From positions 1-64,000 of the forward strand of contig JAIFAC010000035.1 of assembly GCA_026545765.1 (NCBI GenBank): 64,000 nt of DNA, in the 5' to 3' direction. The notes beneath the pieces are model-generated. The model saw nothing but the letters and a program-made list of their open reading frames with translations. It ran no database searches and had not been told where the DNA came from. Shown here piece after piece: positions 24,183 through 35,979 of this stretch. The stretch's first letter is position 1. The number at the start of each line of letters is the position of its first letter. The position numbers were made by a program, and so were the translations under genes. Source of the DNA: Plantago major. Taxonomy: Eukaryota > Streptophyta > Magnoliopsida > Lamiales > Plantaginaceae.

Positions 24183-25783
24183 ATGGAAAGAACAAAGGCG
24201 AGCAGTCTTGGTGGTCTTTGCGGGAGTGGGACTCCACCACCGTGCCCTCGAGGCGTCCGCCCACCGAGGGGCCTTGAGCAGCTGTTGGAAGGAGATATCC
24301 GAGTGAGGGCCTTGCCAGCGCCGTCCTCGGATGAAGAAGTCGTATGAGCTTCTCGTGAGCTTCGAGGCCTGCAGAATGACGATTCACTATGCACGGTGGT
24401 ACTGTCACACTAGTGATCTCGGGCTAAGTGAGGCCTTGTTTGATAGGTTGCTCGAGAATCATTCAAGGGTGCACAGGTCCAACAATGCTCCTCCCAACCG
24501 CCACTCCGCGGTGGTCACTCCTCCTCGGGAGAGCACGCATTATCGAGCAGCAGCGTCCGATCGAGAGGTTGGGGAACCACCACCTCAAGAGGATTTGGAA
24601 CCTTCTCGGCCGTGGCGTCGCCTCTGGCCTCAAGGTGAAGGAAGCCAAGCGGAAGGATAGAGTATCGAAGGAGATAATAGGCACTCAAGAGCTCGTGACA
24701 AGCACCTCCTAGAGCCAGAGATCGGTGGCAAAAGCTGTTCCGGTGCGGATAGAAGAACTCCCTACGGATGTAGGCTGTGCATCCGAGACGGGAGAAATCA
24801 TGAATCTTGTGAAATCTATGCTCAGCGAAGGCTTTGGAGGCCCAGTTACGAATCTCGGGCCTTTGGTAAAGGACCATGAAGCGGATAACCACTAGTGCAC
24901 CAAATCCCTTGTGTGATGAAATCATGAGAGAAAAGGAAAGGAGCGAAGCTTCGGATCAAGCAATCCCGAGCTTGGAGTACTACTTGGGATGCTTGTCTGT
25001 TGGACACTGACAGGACAACAACAAGATGGATTCCAAGGAATGGCGACAATACAAAAGCTCTCACGTTCTCATCTACTCTCTTCGGACCGGCTATGGATTG
25101 GTACACTGCTCTACCGAACAAGTCGATAAAGTCATATGCAGACCTTTCTTCAAAGTTCTTGGCGCGATTCGGAAGGCAAAGAGGAAAGCGAACCATAGAG
25201 CACTGGCGAAATTATCTGGTAGCAAGAGGATCTTAGGACCTTCTTAGATCGCTTTCACACGGAAATTCTTGAGTTGAGCACTTGGTATTAAGGCAGCAGA
25301 TGCATCACATGCGCTAATACTTTCAATTCAGAGCTCCGCAGAAAACTATCTAGTCAGGAGGTGAGGAGTGAGAAGCATTTAGATGACATCTGTGAAGAAG
25401 TGATGTATTGAGAGGAGTATCGGAGGAATGTTCGATGAAATTTGGTTCGAAAGGAAAGGATCCGGTGAAGCAAAACAGCGCCCGGGAAGTTTGACTCGAA
25501 GAAGGATCACGAGGATAGAGGCTTCCACGAGGAGAGAAGTCATGAGGAGATATCTGATTATACCGTCTCAGCACCAAGATCCGACATCTTGGCGACTATC
25601 ATCGAGAAAAAGCTGGATGTTCAATGGCCCAAGCCCTCTCACAACAACCGGAAGAATAGGGATGCAAAGGGGTATTGCAAGTTCCACAAGTGCCGTGGTC
25701 ATGAGGCGATGGTGTATCGACTAAAAGCAGAGGTTGAACACTTGATGCGAGAAGGCAAGCTCGAGGAGCACATCTACGGATGA
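24183..25783 (+). pseudogene. gag of Tat element 1
   Basis: The first ATG after the primer site is at 24183. The capsid-like block is at about 24985-25236: FGPAMDWYTALPNKSIKSYA, then FLARFG, the usual gypsy gag motif with Trp-Tyr and Leu-Pro. A nucleocapsid-like block at 25670-25783 reads GYCKFHKCRGHEAMVYRLK. In relatives the Met-Val-Tyr position is usually Asp-Cys, so the last zinc ligand is lost. Several stops and frame changes lie between 24360 and 25440. Confidence 0.75.
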
Positions 25784-25899
25784 ACCCTCTAGGCGCGATA
25801 GGCGGAGCGAAGAAGGGAGGATAATGCTACCAAGCCACCTCCCCGTCCGCTATCTTTTCCACCTCCGTCGGCTCACTATCCGTATAGATACTGCGATGA

Positions 25900-26330
25900 C
25901 ATGGATATGGAGAACCCTCCCTACAGCGGAGTAATCAACACCATTGCAGGCGGGCCATCCAGAGGTGACAGTAGGAATGCAAGAGAGCGGACATCTCAAA
26001 ATCTTCGGAACAACGATAGGCGTCTGTTGCTCCGGCAATTGAGTACAAACGCTATATCTTTCGATGATAGTGAGATTCCTCCTCAATGGCGGTGGAAGGA
26101 CATCGATGATCCGGATGTTCCGCTAGTGGTTTCCACGACCATGCAACTTATTGAGTGAACAAGATTTTGGTAGACAAGAGTTCCTCGAATATCATTTCCA
26201 AAAGAACCTTTGGACCGGATGGCCTGGGAGAATCGATATGAGAGGGTCCACTCCTCTATCTTTGGGATTTGGAGAGAGCAGTTCGACCAACTGGAAAGTG
26301 TTATGTTGCGTTTACTTGGTACTTTCCGGA
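25900..26330 (+). pseudogene. aspartic protease region of Tat element 1
   Basis: Starts with INTIAGGPSRGDSRNARER, the typical lead-in to Tat proteases. At 26161-26190 it reads Lys-Ile-Leu-Val-Asp-Lys-Ser-Ser, where the catalytic motif should be Asp-Thr/Gly-Gly-Ser-Ser: one residue is missing and Lys replaces the usual residue. A stop at 26156 precedes it. Confidence 0.65.
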
Positions 26331-26759
26331 AAGAGTTACTCGAGTTGGTCCGATTTGTAGTGGTGGACCGTACTTTCGACTTCTAGCGCCATCTTTGGGC
26401 GTCTGGGGCTTAATCAATTCCGAGCTATCCCCTCCACTCTCCATAATAGAATGAAGTTTCCAACTCCCTTTGGAGTCGGAGAAGAGGTGGGAAACGTCCG
26501 CGAAGCCTGGGAATGTTACATAATGTCCACAAGAAGGCGTCGCCCCGTCTTGTGACCACCACGACCTCTGGTCAATTTATTCTTCGACCAAAAGGAGAAC
26601 CCTTGATCGGAGTGGGGAGCCAAAAGGAGAAGTTTCCTAGCACATTGCGAATCGAGCCTCACGAGACTCTCGAGGAAATTGAGATTATTCTTTGAAACCG
26701 GATAAGAAAACAAGAATTGGAACCGAGATGATCGCGGAGGTAGAAATGAAGCTCATCAT

Positions 26760-27470
26760 TTGTCTCCGTGAAAGCAATGATGTGTTTGCACAGGGAGTGA
26801 CTTGAAGGGGATTGACCGAGGATCACTGTTCACCGTCTAAATATGGATCCCTCGATCAAGCACATCCGACAAAAAAGGAAAGATTTCGGTCCGGTCAAGG
26901 ATGCCATCATATCCGCTGAAGTGGAGCGACTCCTGAAAGCAGGGCACATTGAAGAAGTCCGTTATTACATTTGGGTGTGCAGCGTAGTCTGGTAGAGAAG
27001 TCAGGGCAAATGGCGGATGTCTGGCGACTTCATTAGGTTGAACAAGTTACGCCCAAGGATCCGTACCCTTTGCCGGATAGATCGGTTGGTTGACTCCGTC
27101 CGGATGTGCATTGTTGTGTTCCATGGGCGCATACCAAGGTTTTACCAAATCCGGATGGCGAAAGAAGACATCGAAAGCGACTTTCTTATTTCGGGGTGTA
27201 TCTTGCTTCAAGTAGCGCCGCCGGATTGAAAAAGCAGAGCCACCTACCAGCGTCTTGTGAATCAGATGTTCAAGGAAGAGATTGGGAAAACCATGGAAGT
27301 GTATGTGGATGACATGCTCGTCAAGAGCAAAACTGAAGAGCAACATGTGCACCATCTGAACAAATGCTTCGCTATCCTTAGGAAGTATGGAATGAAATTG
27401 AATCCCGAGAAATGCGTTCGAGTAAAGAAGGAAGTTCCTCGGGTACATAGTTCTTGAGAGAGAGGATAAG
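26760..27470 (+). pseudogene. reverse transcriptase of Tat element 1
   Basis: Blocks in order: LLKAGHIEEV (about 26930-26960), GKWRMSGDFIRLNKLRP (27005-27057), RIDRLVDS, and the catalytic Tyr-Val-Asp-Asp with MLVKSKT at about 27300-27335, followed by LNPEKC. A stop after the first block (26995) and a frame change between 27110 and 27250 disable it. Copies the element RNA into DNA. Confidence 0.85.
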
Positions 27471-27479
27471 CGCGAACCG

Positions 27480-28080
27480 AGAAAAGATCAAGGCAATCCT
27501 AGATGCGCAGCAAAAACCCTCAATGAGGTACAACAACTCATAGGACGTCTGATGTCCTTGAGTCGTTTCATTTCACGATCAGCGGAGAAAAATCTCCCGT
27601 TCTTCAAAATCCTCCGGAAAGGAGAGGGCTTTGAGTGGACTGCGGAATGTTCTGAGGCTTTCGAGAAATTGAAAAAGTACCTCCATTCTCCTCCACTGCT
27701 CTCCAAACCCGTCGAAGGAGAACCACTCTACCTCTACCTGGCTATCACGGAAGAGGCAATGAGTTCCGTGTTAGCACAGATTTAGGCTAACGATCACCTT
27801 CCAATCTACTATCTTAGCAAAGCCCTTCTAGGCGGAGACAAGATACGTGAAGATTGAGAAACTTGCATATGCGTTAGTTTACACCGCAAGGCGGTTAAAA
27901 CCATACTTCAAGTCTCATAAAATTGTGGTACTAACTGCGGAACCTTTGAAATAGGTCCTGGGAAATCCCGATCAGTCTGGACGACTATCTAAGTGAAGCG
28001 TCGAGCTAAGCGAATACGACATTTGCTATCAGGCTCCGTCAGCCAAGAAAGCTCAAGTCCTCGCCGATTTCTTAGTGGAA
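27480..28080 (+). pseudogene. connection and first RNase H domain of Tat element 1
   Basis: 27525-27785 reads QQLIGRLMSLSRFISRSAE, then FEWTAECSEAFEKLK and LSKPVEGEPLYLYLAITEEAMSSVL, the start of the gypsy RNase H. A TAG at 27784 ends the frame, and the rest is found in other frames to about 28080. Confidence 0.8.
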
Positions 28081-28384
28081 TATCCTGAGGCGGATTCAAA
28101 GAAGGTCCCTGACAAACAGGCATTCGAATGCTTAGTCACCAAGCAGGTTGTACGGAAGCTAATTCCGCCGCAGTTCAACCCAGCAAACCTCGAAGATGCC
28201 CAATTTATCAATCAGTCTCTATCTGCATCTTATGAGGAAACTCGAGTCGACGGATGTTCCTTCTTGGCGGTATGGCAAGCGAGTCGGAACTAATAACTCT
28301 GGACCAGAAAGCAAAGAAACAGAGGAGCAAAGGTGGGAACCTCGGAAGCCCGCAGGAGATCTCCAAGCCGAAAAACATCCTTCT

Positions 28385-28700
28385 GATACCTGGACATTGG
28401 AAGTGGATGGTTCCTCCATGGGAAGAGTCGGAGGGATTGGAATCTTCTTTAAGATCCCGATGTACGGAACTTGACTGCGATATCCACAGGTTCAAAGTTA
28501 CAAACAATGAAATTTGAGTATGAAGCATTGATAGTCGGATGCGGTGGCAAAATCCTGCAAGTTGAGCTCAAAGTTTTCACGGATTCACAGCTCGTGGAAG
28601 CTCAATTTTCAGGAACTTTTACCACAAAAGGTCCTTCAATGATCAAGTATCTCGAGCTACTCAGCGAAGCCGATCACTTTGAGGAGTTCACCTAGAAAGT
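28385..28700 (+). pseudogene. second (archaeal-type) RNase H of Tat element 1
   Basis: WTLEVDGSSMGRVGGIGI at about 28390-28445, then after a frame change NNEIEYEALIVGCGGKI-type sequence and VFTDSQLVEAQFSG. The VDGSS, EYEAL and TDSQL blocks carry the acidic active-site residues. An extra RNase H between the first RNase H and integrase is diagnostic for the Tat lineage. Confidence 0.8.
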
Positions 28701-28847
28701 TTAACGAGCACAGAGCGAAAGGCGGATGCCTGGCAAAATCTGCATCCATAGCGGCGACTTTGGACACAAGGAGAGTGATTTTGCTCATTATTCTTGACTC
28801 ATCCGTCATGAGTCTCAATTCGCCGTCATGGTATCGGCAGCGGTGAA

Positions 28848-30000
28848 GTGGATGGTGACATCTGGAATTATCTCAAGGACGGATCTCTTCCAGCTGATCC
28901 GAAGAAATCAAGGAGCGTGCAATGTAGAGCAAACAGGTACTTTATACTGGGGGAAGATTTGTACAAGAGATCATTTGTAGGGACCCATTTGCGGTGCTTG
29001 AGCCCGCAAGAATCAAAGACTGTGCTGGAGGAGATACAATGAGGCTGGAAGTCATTCCGGGGGAAGGACTCTCGCCCAGAAAATTATACAACAAGGCTAT
29101 TACTGGCCTAGTATCAATAAGGATTCCGCTGACTACGCTCAGAAGTGCCCTGATTGCCAATACTATGTGAACATTCCACATCGTCCGACACATCATATGA
29201 TTCCGTCAATCATAGCGTGTCCATTCGACCAATGGGGCATTGATATAGTCGGACCGTTCCCGAGAGGCACCCAGCAGCGGAAGTTCCTGATTGTGGCTGT
29301 TGAATATTTTACCAAATGGGTAGAAAAGGCTATGTAACCATTCTGAAGAGTCAGTCACGGACCTTTATACGGAAGAATATCATCTACCGCTTTGCTGCCG
29401 GAGATTCTTGTCTCGAACAATGGTGCCCGATTCTCGGGACATAAGCTCGAGGAATGGTGGCGTCCTTCAAAATCGAGCAACGTTTACATCATTGGATACC
29501 CGCAAGCGATGGGCGGTGAGTCCACGAACAAAACAATAGTCAAGATCCTCGAGAAGCGGCTAAGAACTTCACAAGAAAGTTGGGCGGACGGCCTGGAAGG
29601 CGTGCTATGGGCTCATCGCACCACTGCACGGACCGCGACCAACGAAACTCCATTCGCCTTGGTATATGGCTCGGAGGCAGTCATACCGTCCGAGATTGCC
29701 GTTGAGACTATGAGGATCCAAGAGTTCGAAGGCATTACCAATCGCGAATCTCGGATATTCGACCTGGACATGCTTGAACAGAAAAGGTCTGAGGCACTGG
29801 AGAATATCCATAGGTATCAGGCAATTGCTGCCCGAACCTACAACAGGAACGTTCGAGCGACTAACTTGCAAATCGGAGACCTAGTGCTTCGCCGAGCCGA
29901 CATTTTGAACAATATTGGAAAACTCAAGCCCAAGTGGGAAGGACCCTACAAGATTGTCAGAGCAAGAGTGAATGGGAGTTATGAATTAGTTATGAATTAG
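28848..30000 (+). pseudogene. integrase of Tat element 1
   Basis: The zinc-binding region spans about 28940-29170 (HLRCL...QKCPDCQYYVN). The catalytic core starts at 29230 with DQWGIDIVGPFPRG. The second catalytic block reads VSNNGARFSG at about 29407-29437, where family members have Ser-Asp-Asn-Gly: the Asp is replaced by Asn, so the enzyme would be dead even if the frame were intact. The third block (GGESTNKTIVKILEKRL) keeps its Glu. The long open frame 29392-30000 continues through the usual C-terminal 'LVLRR...KLKPKWEGPYKI' end and stops at TAG 29998. This is the best kept part of pol. Confidence 0.85.
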
Positions 30001-30340
30001 AAGATGAGAACGGACATCCCCTCAAGCGTCCGTGGAATGCTAGAAACCTTCAGAAGTTCTACGCATAAAGATGGCTATGCGAACCTCCGTCAGATCGTTT
30101 GGTCATCTTAGATTCTAACTATCTATTACACGGAACTCCGCCAGTCCTATTTTTTGATGATCCTTTTGTCATTGGCCATAGAGCCCGCACGTTGTAATTG
30201 AATTTCTGGAAAATCAATACAACCTCTATCTTTCGATTTGTAATTTTTTTATTTACGCATCTGAGATTTAACGTTCATTTAACGATGAGAAGGAAAGCAA
30301 GGGATTTTATTCATACAAAGATGAATTATACATAATCCTG
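30001..30340. other. pol 3' side and end of opposite-strand unit C
   Basis: No coding domain. On the minus strand an AATAAA-like signal (gaataaaatccc) lies near 30310. Confidence 0.4.
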
Positions 30341-30833
30341 TCTGTGCAACGTACAATCTCGGATCGTTATCCGGACTTACGGATGCAATACGAAAAATGC
30401 AGAAAACGTCTCCGGGGATACGTCATCTCCCATCAAAAATCGTTCCCCCGTCGGGAAAAGCTTCTTCCATATCAAGCGGCAAGTCTGGTTTCCGCGGAGG
30501 CCAGGAACTCGATCTACCTGCACACAGGAAAATGGTTAAACGTGATGGAATCCCTCATGATACCACCGAAACATGGTGATGTAGATCCAGTGTTCGGGGA
30601 GAGCAAAGTGCATACAGATAAAGATCTCTACCTAACCGTCTTTAATGACTCCAACTCTCTCGAAATTAGGAAACCATTGCCAACTCAAGAGAGATTAGAG
30701 CCACTAAAGTAGGATGGGAAGAAAAGAGAAGAGATCCGGCTTCGATGATTTACAAGCCATGATCCCAAAGACAAGAAGAGAAGAGTTTGGGATCAGTTTA
30801 CATGGTTTTGGCACTGGGGTCGTGCCTTTTTAT
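30300..30833 (-). other. opposite-strand transcription unit C, putative
   Basis: Minus-strand TATA-like tataaaa at 30833-30827, a leader, and an ATG at 30760 opening only 18 codons (ends 30704). A poly(A)-like signal lies near 30310 and a possible splice acceptor tgtgtgcag at about 30520. No recognised protein. A TATA in the equivalent place exists in Tat element 2 (45775), but the following sequences do not clearly match, so this unit is the weakest of the three. Confidence 0.3.
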
Positions 30834-31079
30834 AGCACTCCAACCAATCAACGTCCGCCACGCAAACAGATTGATGTCAGCAATGGGCTTGAGCCACCCG
30901 TTCGAGTTGAATAGTGTTGGGTCAGTTGGGTTATCTGACCAAACCCAAACAAGCCCATTAATCACGTCTGAAATTTGAATTTGTTAACCGCCTTACGACA
31001 ATAAGTGCATCAACATAATCCGACGAAGCACGAAAGAGAAAAAGGTGGCGATCTCATCCAATGAAAAGTAGTTCGAATT

Positions 31080-31563
31080 TTATAGACAAAATTATCCGAA
31101 CATTTACATACGAGAGGTACAATCTGAAAAGGTCCAAGGATAAGTACATACTTCTACGGGGCATACCCCGCCTTGTTCCTTCACCAGATTCCGGAAGTCG
31201 AGCCTTGGGATTCCAAGCCACCACCTCGGTTCTGATGAGCTTGCTGCTGCATTTGGATCCTCCTACGGATCAACTTCAGCGTCCGCTCCCTCTCTTCCTC
31301 GGCTAACCTCCTAGCTATTCCCGGACATCGAGGGGGATCGCCTTCAAAATCAAGAATGATCGGGTCATCCGCAGTCCCTCGGCCGAGTAAATTGGCGGAT
31401 GCATATTCCATATGCACAATTTACCCAATGATGATTTTCGTCCTCATCGGATTCAGACATCCTGCAGGAGTTTGCCTCTTTTGGAAAATGGAGTGGGTTA
31501 TACAAAAGGAAGTTTGGAGAAAATGCAATGGTGAAAAGGAAGAATTACCACACTTATTTATAG
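31080..31563 (-). pseudogene. opposite-strand small gene B of Tat element 1
   Basis: Minus-strand TATA ctataaataag at 31563-31553, then ATG at 31460 (Met-Ser-Glu). The main open frame (31417-31181) is in another frame from this ATG, so one small indel separates them. It contains ADDPIILDFEGDPPRCP, RRLAEEERERTLKLIRRRI and a Gly/Ser tail STSGI. Tat element 2 carries the same peptide pattern at 45188-45433. The 3' sequence aaggcggggtatgccccgt, just after the stop, is identical in both. Function unknown: a short acidic Asp-Pro-Ile-Ile-Leu-Asp motif followed by a basic helix could bind nucleic acid, but that is inference. Confidence 0.6.
31553..31563 (-). promoter_or_regulatory. TATA box of opposite-strand gene B
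   Basis: ctataaataag on the minus strand, 93 bp ahead of the Met-Ser-Glu ATG. The equivalent in element 2 is ctataagtag at 44988. Confidence 0.5.
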
Positions 31564-32199
31564 TCGCGGGTCTTACGATCTCGCCACTTGTTGATCATCC
31601 GACGACGGGGAAGATGAAAAGACACAGTAATCATGACTATTTCACTGTTTCACCTTCCTCCTTCTAGAAGAATTGCGCATTCCAACGAACGAACGATCCG
31701 TGGATCGGCGGACGGTCGATTTCTACATCGGACGCCATCTGATCCGTGCTCTTAAGAGATGTGTAATTTATGATAACTTCGGCATATGAGCAGCGGATAA
31801 AAGGAAGCGGAGAAGAGCAAGTAATAATTCGGAAGCATAGGAGGCTTAGCTCCTCGGTTAAATCTGAATCAAAGCAATAGTACATGGCGACATTCCGTGC
31901 CATCAAAAGATACAAATCAGCAGAAAAATTGACAATCTGAAATTTCAGCAGGGCATACCGGACTTCTCCTTGAGGCTTCCGGCTCGGACCGACTTCACCG
32001 ACTTGGGGCGAATCGGCGAGGCGTGTTGGAGATGACTTGCGCAAAGTTGACAAGATTGAACAAGTTGAAATCAGCGGGAAGACCAGACACAGGAAGGCGG
32101 GAAGAACCACTTCTTTAGGAAAGCCGGTAATTATCGAAGGTAAAAGCATACCTTTCGGAGGGCATCAGGATCCACCTCGGGAGGAAGGGCTGTTGTTTT

Positions 32200-34696
32200 G
32201 AATCTCGATCTCACCCTCCTCGGTGACTAGTTCCGCAAACTCACCGTGGTATTTGTTCATCCGAGACAACATCGTGAGGACCTCCACACCATTAGCATCC
32301 ATGAAGGATTAACCCATACGCCTTCGATCAATCCGGTGGAAGTAGTCCCTTGGGCTACGGTGCCGATAAGCGGACACGAACCCATCCGGCGGGAGGCATC
32401 AGTTTGTCCGCCGTCGAGAACTTGAAGGTCGGACTCCATGAAGTCATGACCAGCTGAAGGCGGGCATATTGGAGGCCTCCGGCGGCATATCCTTGGAATC
32501 GGAAAGCCTTCATCGACTTGTTGACAAAGTTCTCCGCCACGAGGTCCGCCTTGATTTCTTCGCTAGCCCTCGACTTATTGAACTTCACTTCTTGCTCTTC
32601 ATTTGCATCTCCAAGCACTTCACCTTCTCCGCCTCATCCGGATGTAGCCTGACACTGTCTGAGTCCTCCTCAATAGTAGCGCGTTAGCGACCTTACATTG
32701 CATATGGCCGAAACATCCAGTGGGAGAGATCCATGAGGATATAAGTTACATTTCTATTATACTAAGAACAAGCCGAGGAGACCATGGAAAGATTACTTAC
32801 CCATGGTATAGCCCATCGACCCTCAGGCCGCTCAACCTCGGGGAGTCCAAGCACTTTCGTACTCCTTATCGAGGCGGCAATCGTCAGCAAGGCGGCGGAC
32901 AATTGTTGTCTCTTTCTTTGCGGGCGCCTCAAGTTGCTCCCCTCTTGCGTCCGATGTAATAGTGTCTGCATCAACACCTCCCATTGTGGTCTTTGGAAGC
33001 GTGAGCTTTGGGACTTTGAAGCGATGGCGCTCCAGTGGCGGGGCTTTGCCTTGTCGAACCTTGCCAAGGCTGTGAATCCTCTCGACCTTGTTCGCCTTTC
33101 TTCCTCCTGACAAACAACTGCGGCATTCTTGGATCCGACATAGGAAGACCAGCGGAAGTGTTGATGATTTTGGTCCTCGACCGTGGCGACCTCAAGACTT
33201 CTTGCTCCTATGCAACCTTTTCTTTTCACGAGCGTGGACATGATGTAGTCGAACGGTGAAATTGCACAATAAAACAAAGGCGTCGGATCTGATATGTTAA
33301 AGAAGGATTATTAGAATTGCGAAATCGTAATCAAAGCGAGTATCCGAAGAAGAAAGAGCACAAAGTTTCAAGTCAAAAATCCTTACTAAAGTCCGTCTTC
33401 CTCCAACCTCCACTGCGTGCATTAGTCACGCGGATAGGAAGTGGTGACGGATCAATCCGTGGAATGGATAGCGGTGGGTTATGCTTTTGTGGATCATTGC
33501 CACCCAGCCACGTTCTTGGAAGAAGCGCCAATCAGGATGCTCTCCTTAGGAACTTTGTTGGCGGTCCCCATTGTTCCAGCTGTCTCGGGCGCCCAAGTTT
33601 CGAGATCCATTAATACAAAACGTACCTATCCACCACTTGATCCAACGACGAAATAGAGTCGAAATGAAGTTATAGGGTTTCCTATTCACAAAAGTATAGA
33701 AGAGGATTCCCGGATGAGCGAAACATGAAAGATTGCTGAAGTTCTCAAAATTTCTTGGTGCCCTTTCTTCTTACAAAAAACGAAGCGAGATAAGGTTACC
33801 CAAGGACTTTGGGATAACGACTTGGACCAATCGATGTGGTTCAGAATATGCTTCAGTTCCGTTTCAATGGGGATCTTCCACCCACAAGCAAAAGCTACCT
33901 CGTGCACACACATATACTCGGCGGGCGGATTGTAAAAGGCGTGTCCAGGCTCTGGAACCATGATTTCTACGGAATCAGGGATCTCCCACTTCCGCCTCCA
34001 TTCTGGAATATCCTCCGGTTTAACCCTTGATGGGCATGTAGGAAGAAGTCCGTCAGTATTTAGTTCTCCAAATTCATCCGCTATCACAGCAATGGGGCCT
34101 TGAGGCAGGAACTTGATTACAGCGACCTTGGCGCCCGTCCCTCAACTAATGGAAGGCTGGATTGAGCAGGCGCGATGGGATGTAATGCAATCCGCCCGAC
34201 CGTCGTCTAGGGGACGAGCGACAGGAGATCCTTCTTCTCCTTCCTCCTCCTCCTCGTCTTCCTCTTCCTCACCATCTTCCTCCTCCTCATCGACACCTTC
34301 GGGTCTCCCAGAGATGCTTGGGTTGGACAGGCCTGTTTCCGTTACAACACGGTCTTCCACCCCAGCCTCGAACATCTCGACTTCATCAACCTCCCGACCG
34401 CTGTCGCCTTCCCGCTCCACATGCAGTTCGTTCGGATCCTCGAACACCCCAACACCACCTATAGTCTGAGATTGGACTAATGACCTAGTCCTAGCAAGAT
34501 CACCCTGACCCGCTAGCGTCGGCACTGCTTGCCGCTACGGACTCCTTGCCCAGCATTAGAGTCCCTGGACGACCCAAGGTCCACAATTAGGAAATCTCCC
34601 ACGGACAAGGTCAAATCCACAGACCCAGTCGCTAAGTCTACTGCATCATTGTAGCTTGGTGCCTCTTGCTGGTTCTGACTATCGCTCCCGGACATC
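32200..34696 (-). pseudogene. opposite-strand aORF (Transposase_28-like) of Tat element 1
   Basis: ATG at 34695 directly after a canonical splice acceptor. The first 60 codons are acidic and Ser/Asp-rich. A frameshift near 34520 leads into a frame with a run of about 25 Glu/Asp residues (34220-34300). A further frame at 34087-33686 reads PEDIPEWRRKWEIPDSVEI, PEPGHAFYNPPAEYMCVHE and a hydrophobic block. This matches the pattern of Pfam Transposase_28 (putative gypsy type transposon, PF04195), known as the extra aORF of Tat elements. Downstream frames to about 32350 are Lys/Glu-rich with coiled-coil character. Function of aORF proteins is unknown. Several frameshifts make it inactive here. Confidence 0.7.
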
Positions 34697-35208
34697 CTAG
34701 GGCAGAAGGAAACGAGTCAGAAACGATAGTGGTGATTGTCCGAGAGTTCATTTAGGTATCTTCTTAAGTCAAAGAAAGCCTACGAAGTTCTACTTAACCA
34801 TGTTTTTCTACATGAAGTCTAGTCTCGGCACTAGTGGCACTAACCTTGGCACACTGAAACGTGCCATCGGCACTATCGTCTACCCTACCCGGCACGCTAA
34901 GCGGGGTCAATTTACGAAAGATTGTGTGCCAATTGGTACCAACACATTACCCAATAAGCATGCATAATCAAATTTTGGTTACAGTGGGCATGATACACGA
35001 GATGAATCAACAGGATCTTGGCGATAAAATTGGCATAGCGATACAAAGGAGAATTGTTTCAACTAAGAACGCTGCTAAAGCCTATCACTCGCAACATCGG
35101 CAAATACGGACTCGACAATTTTATATTCGAGCAGGGAAAAAACATACGAGCAGGTAATAAGCATATCACGAAAAGGAGAGAACTTAGGAGGAGTGAAGAC
35201 GTACTTAC
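34697..35208 (-). other. 5'-leader intron of the opposite-strand aORF
   Basis: On the minus strand a donor caag|gtaagt-like site (tcaagtaagtac, GT at 35208-35207) and an acceptor ttccttctgccctag (AG at 34698-34697) ending one base before the ATG triplet. 512 bp, pyrimidine-rich acceptor. Splicing is inferred. Confidence 0.5.
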
Positions 35209-35388
35209 TTGACAAAGTTGACTGGACAAATTTGAGCAGACGGCCGAGCTTTGCTTCTCGAAGTGCAGTTGAAGAAGAAATTTGAGTCTGCGAGTTTTAC
35301 TTGCTCGGATGGGTCTTCAATTGCTCGGTTGCCTTTGTGATTGCTCCGAGTTTCGATGTTGCTAAAAGTGTGAAAGTGGTGATGGTGA

Positions 35389-35398
35389 CTATTTATAA
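35389..35398 (-). promoter_or_regulatory. TATA box of the opposite-strand aORF
   Basis: ttataaatag on the minus strand, about 180 bp upstream of the leader intron donor and about 570 bp inside the polypurine tract of the 3' LTR. Confidence 0.5.
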
Positions 35399-35959
35399 TG
35401 GCAATTTAGGGAAAGCGAAGTCACACCACTTGGATTTGAATCGACCGTTGTTCCTCTCCAATCCAAGGGTTGTGCCGGTTCGCCAGTGGATGGTATCGAT
35501 TACCGCATTTAATGCTTGACAGACGCGTCACATCAATCGGGCTTAGAACCCCGACCGTTGATGTCGTTCCGATCCGACGGTCGCGTCACTTTATCCGGGA
35601 TCTTTCCCCCGTGGGCCGGATGGACAACCTATTGGGCCTCTTTGATTTTGGATCGGTGACGGGAGGACGATTCAACAATCGGTCAGCGGATAGCTTCCAT
35701 ACACTCTTCCACGAGGGCTCGTCGAGATCTAACGTACTCGGATCTATATATCTGAATACAAATACATTTTCCATCTGATCCGAGCTATTACATAACTTTC
35801 GGTGTAGAAAAAAAGGGGAGATATATTGAATTCCTAAGAACACGGATGGCGGATATACACAAAAAGGATTTTTTCCTTTTTTCAGTTAACGATTCGGACA
35901 CGCTCCACAACACACGTGTTCTTTTCATAGTTACCAACTATCTTCTACTAAGATACTTG

Positions 35960-35979
35960 GAAACTAGGGGGACATATAT
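35960..35979 (+). other. polypurine tract of Tat element 1
   Basis: ggaaactaggggga followed by catatat, immediately before the 3' LTR. The reverse complement occurs at the edge of the LTR of Tat element 2. Confidence 0.75.

Noticed and set aside
30344..30712. Plus-strand 122-codon open frame after integrase
   Set aside because: No recognised domain, not in element 2; it lies over the putative minus-strand unit C. Left undecided rather than called.
34113..34469. Plus-strand Ser-rich open frame
   Set aside because: Shadow of the Glu-rich stretch of the minus-strand aORF; the minus strand has the domain, promoter and intron.
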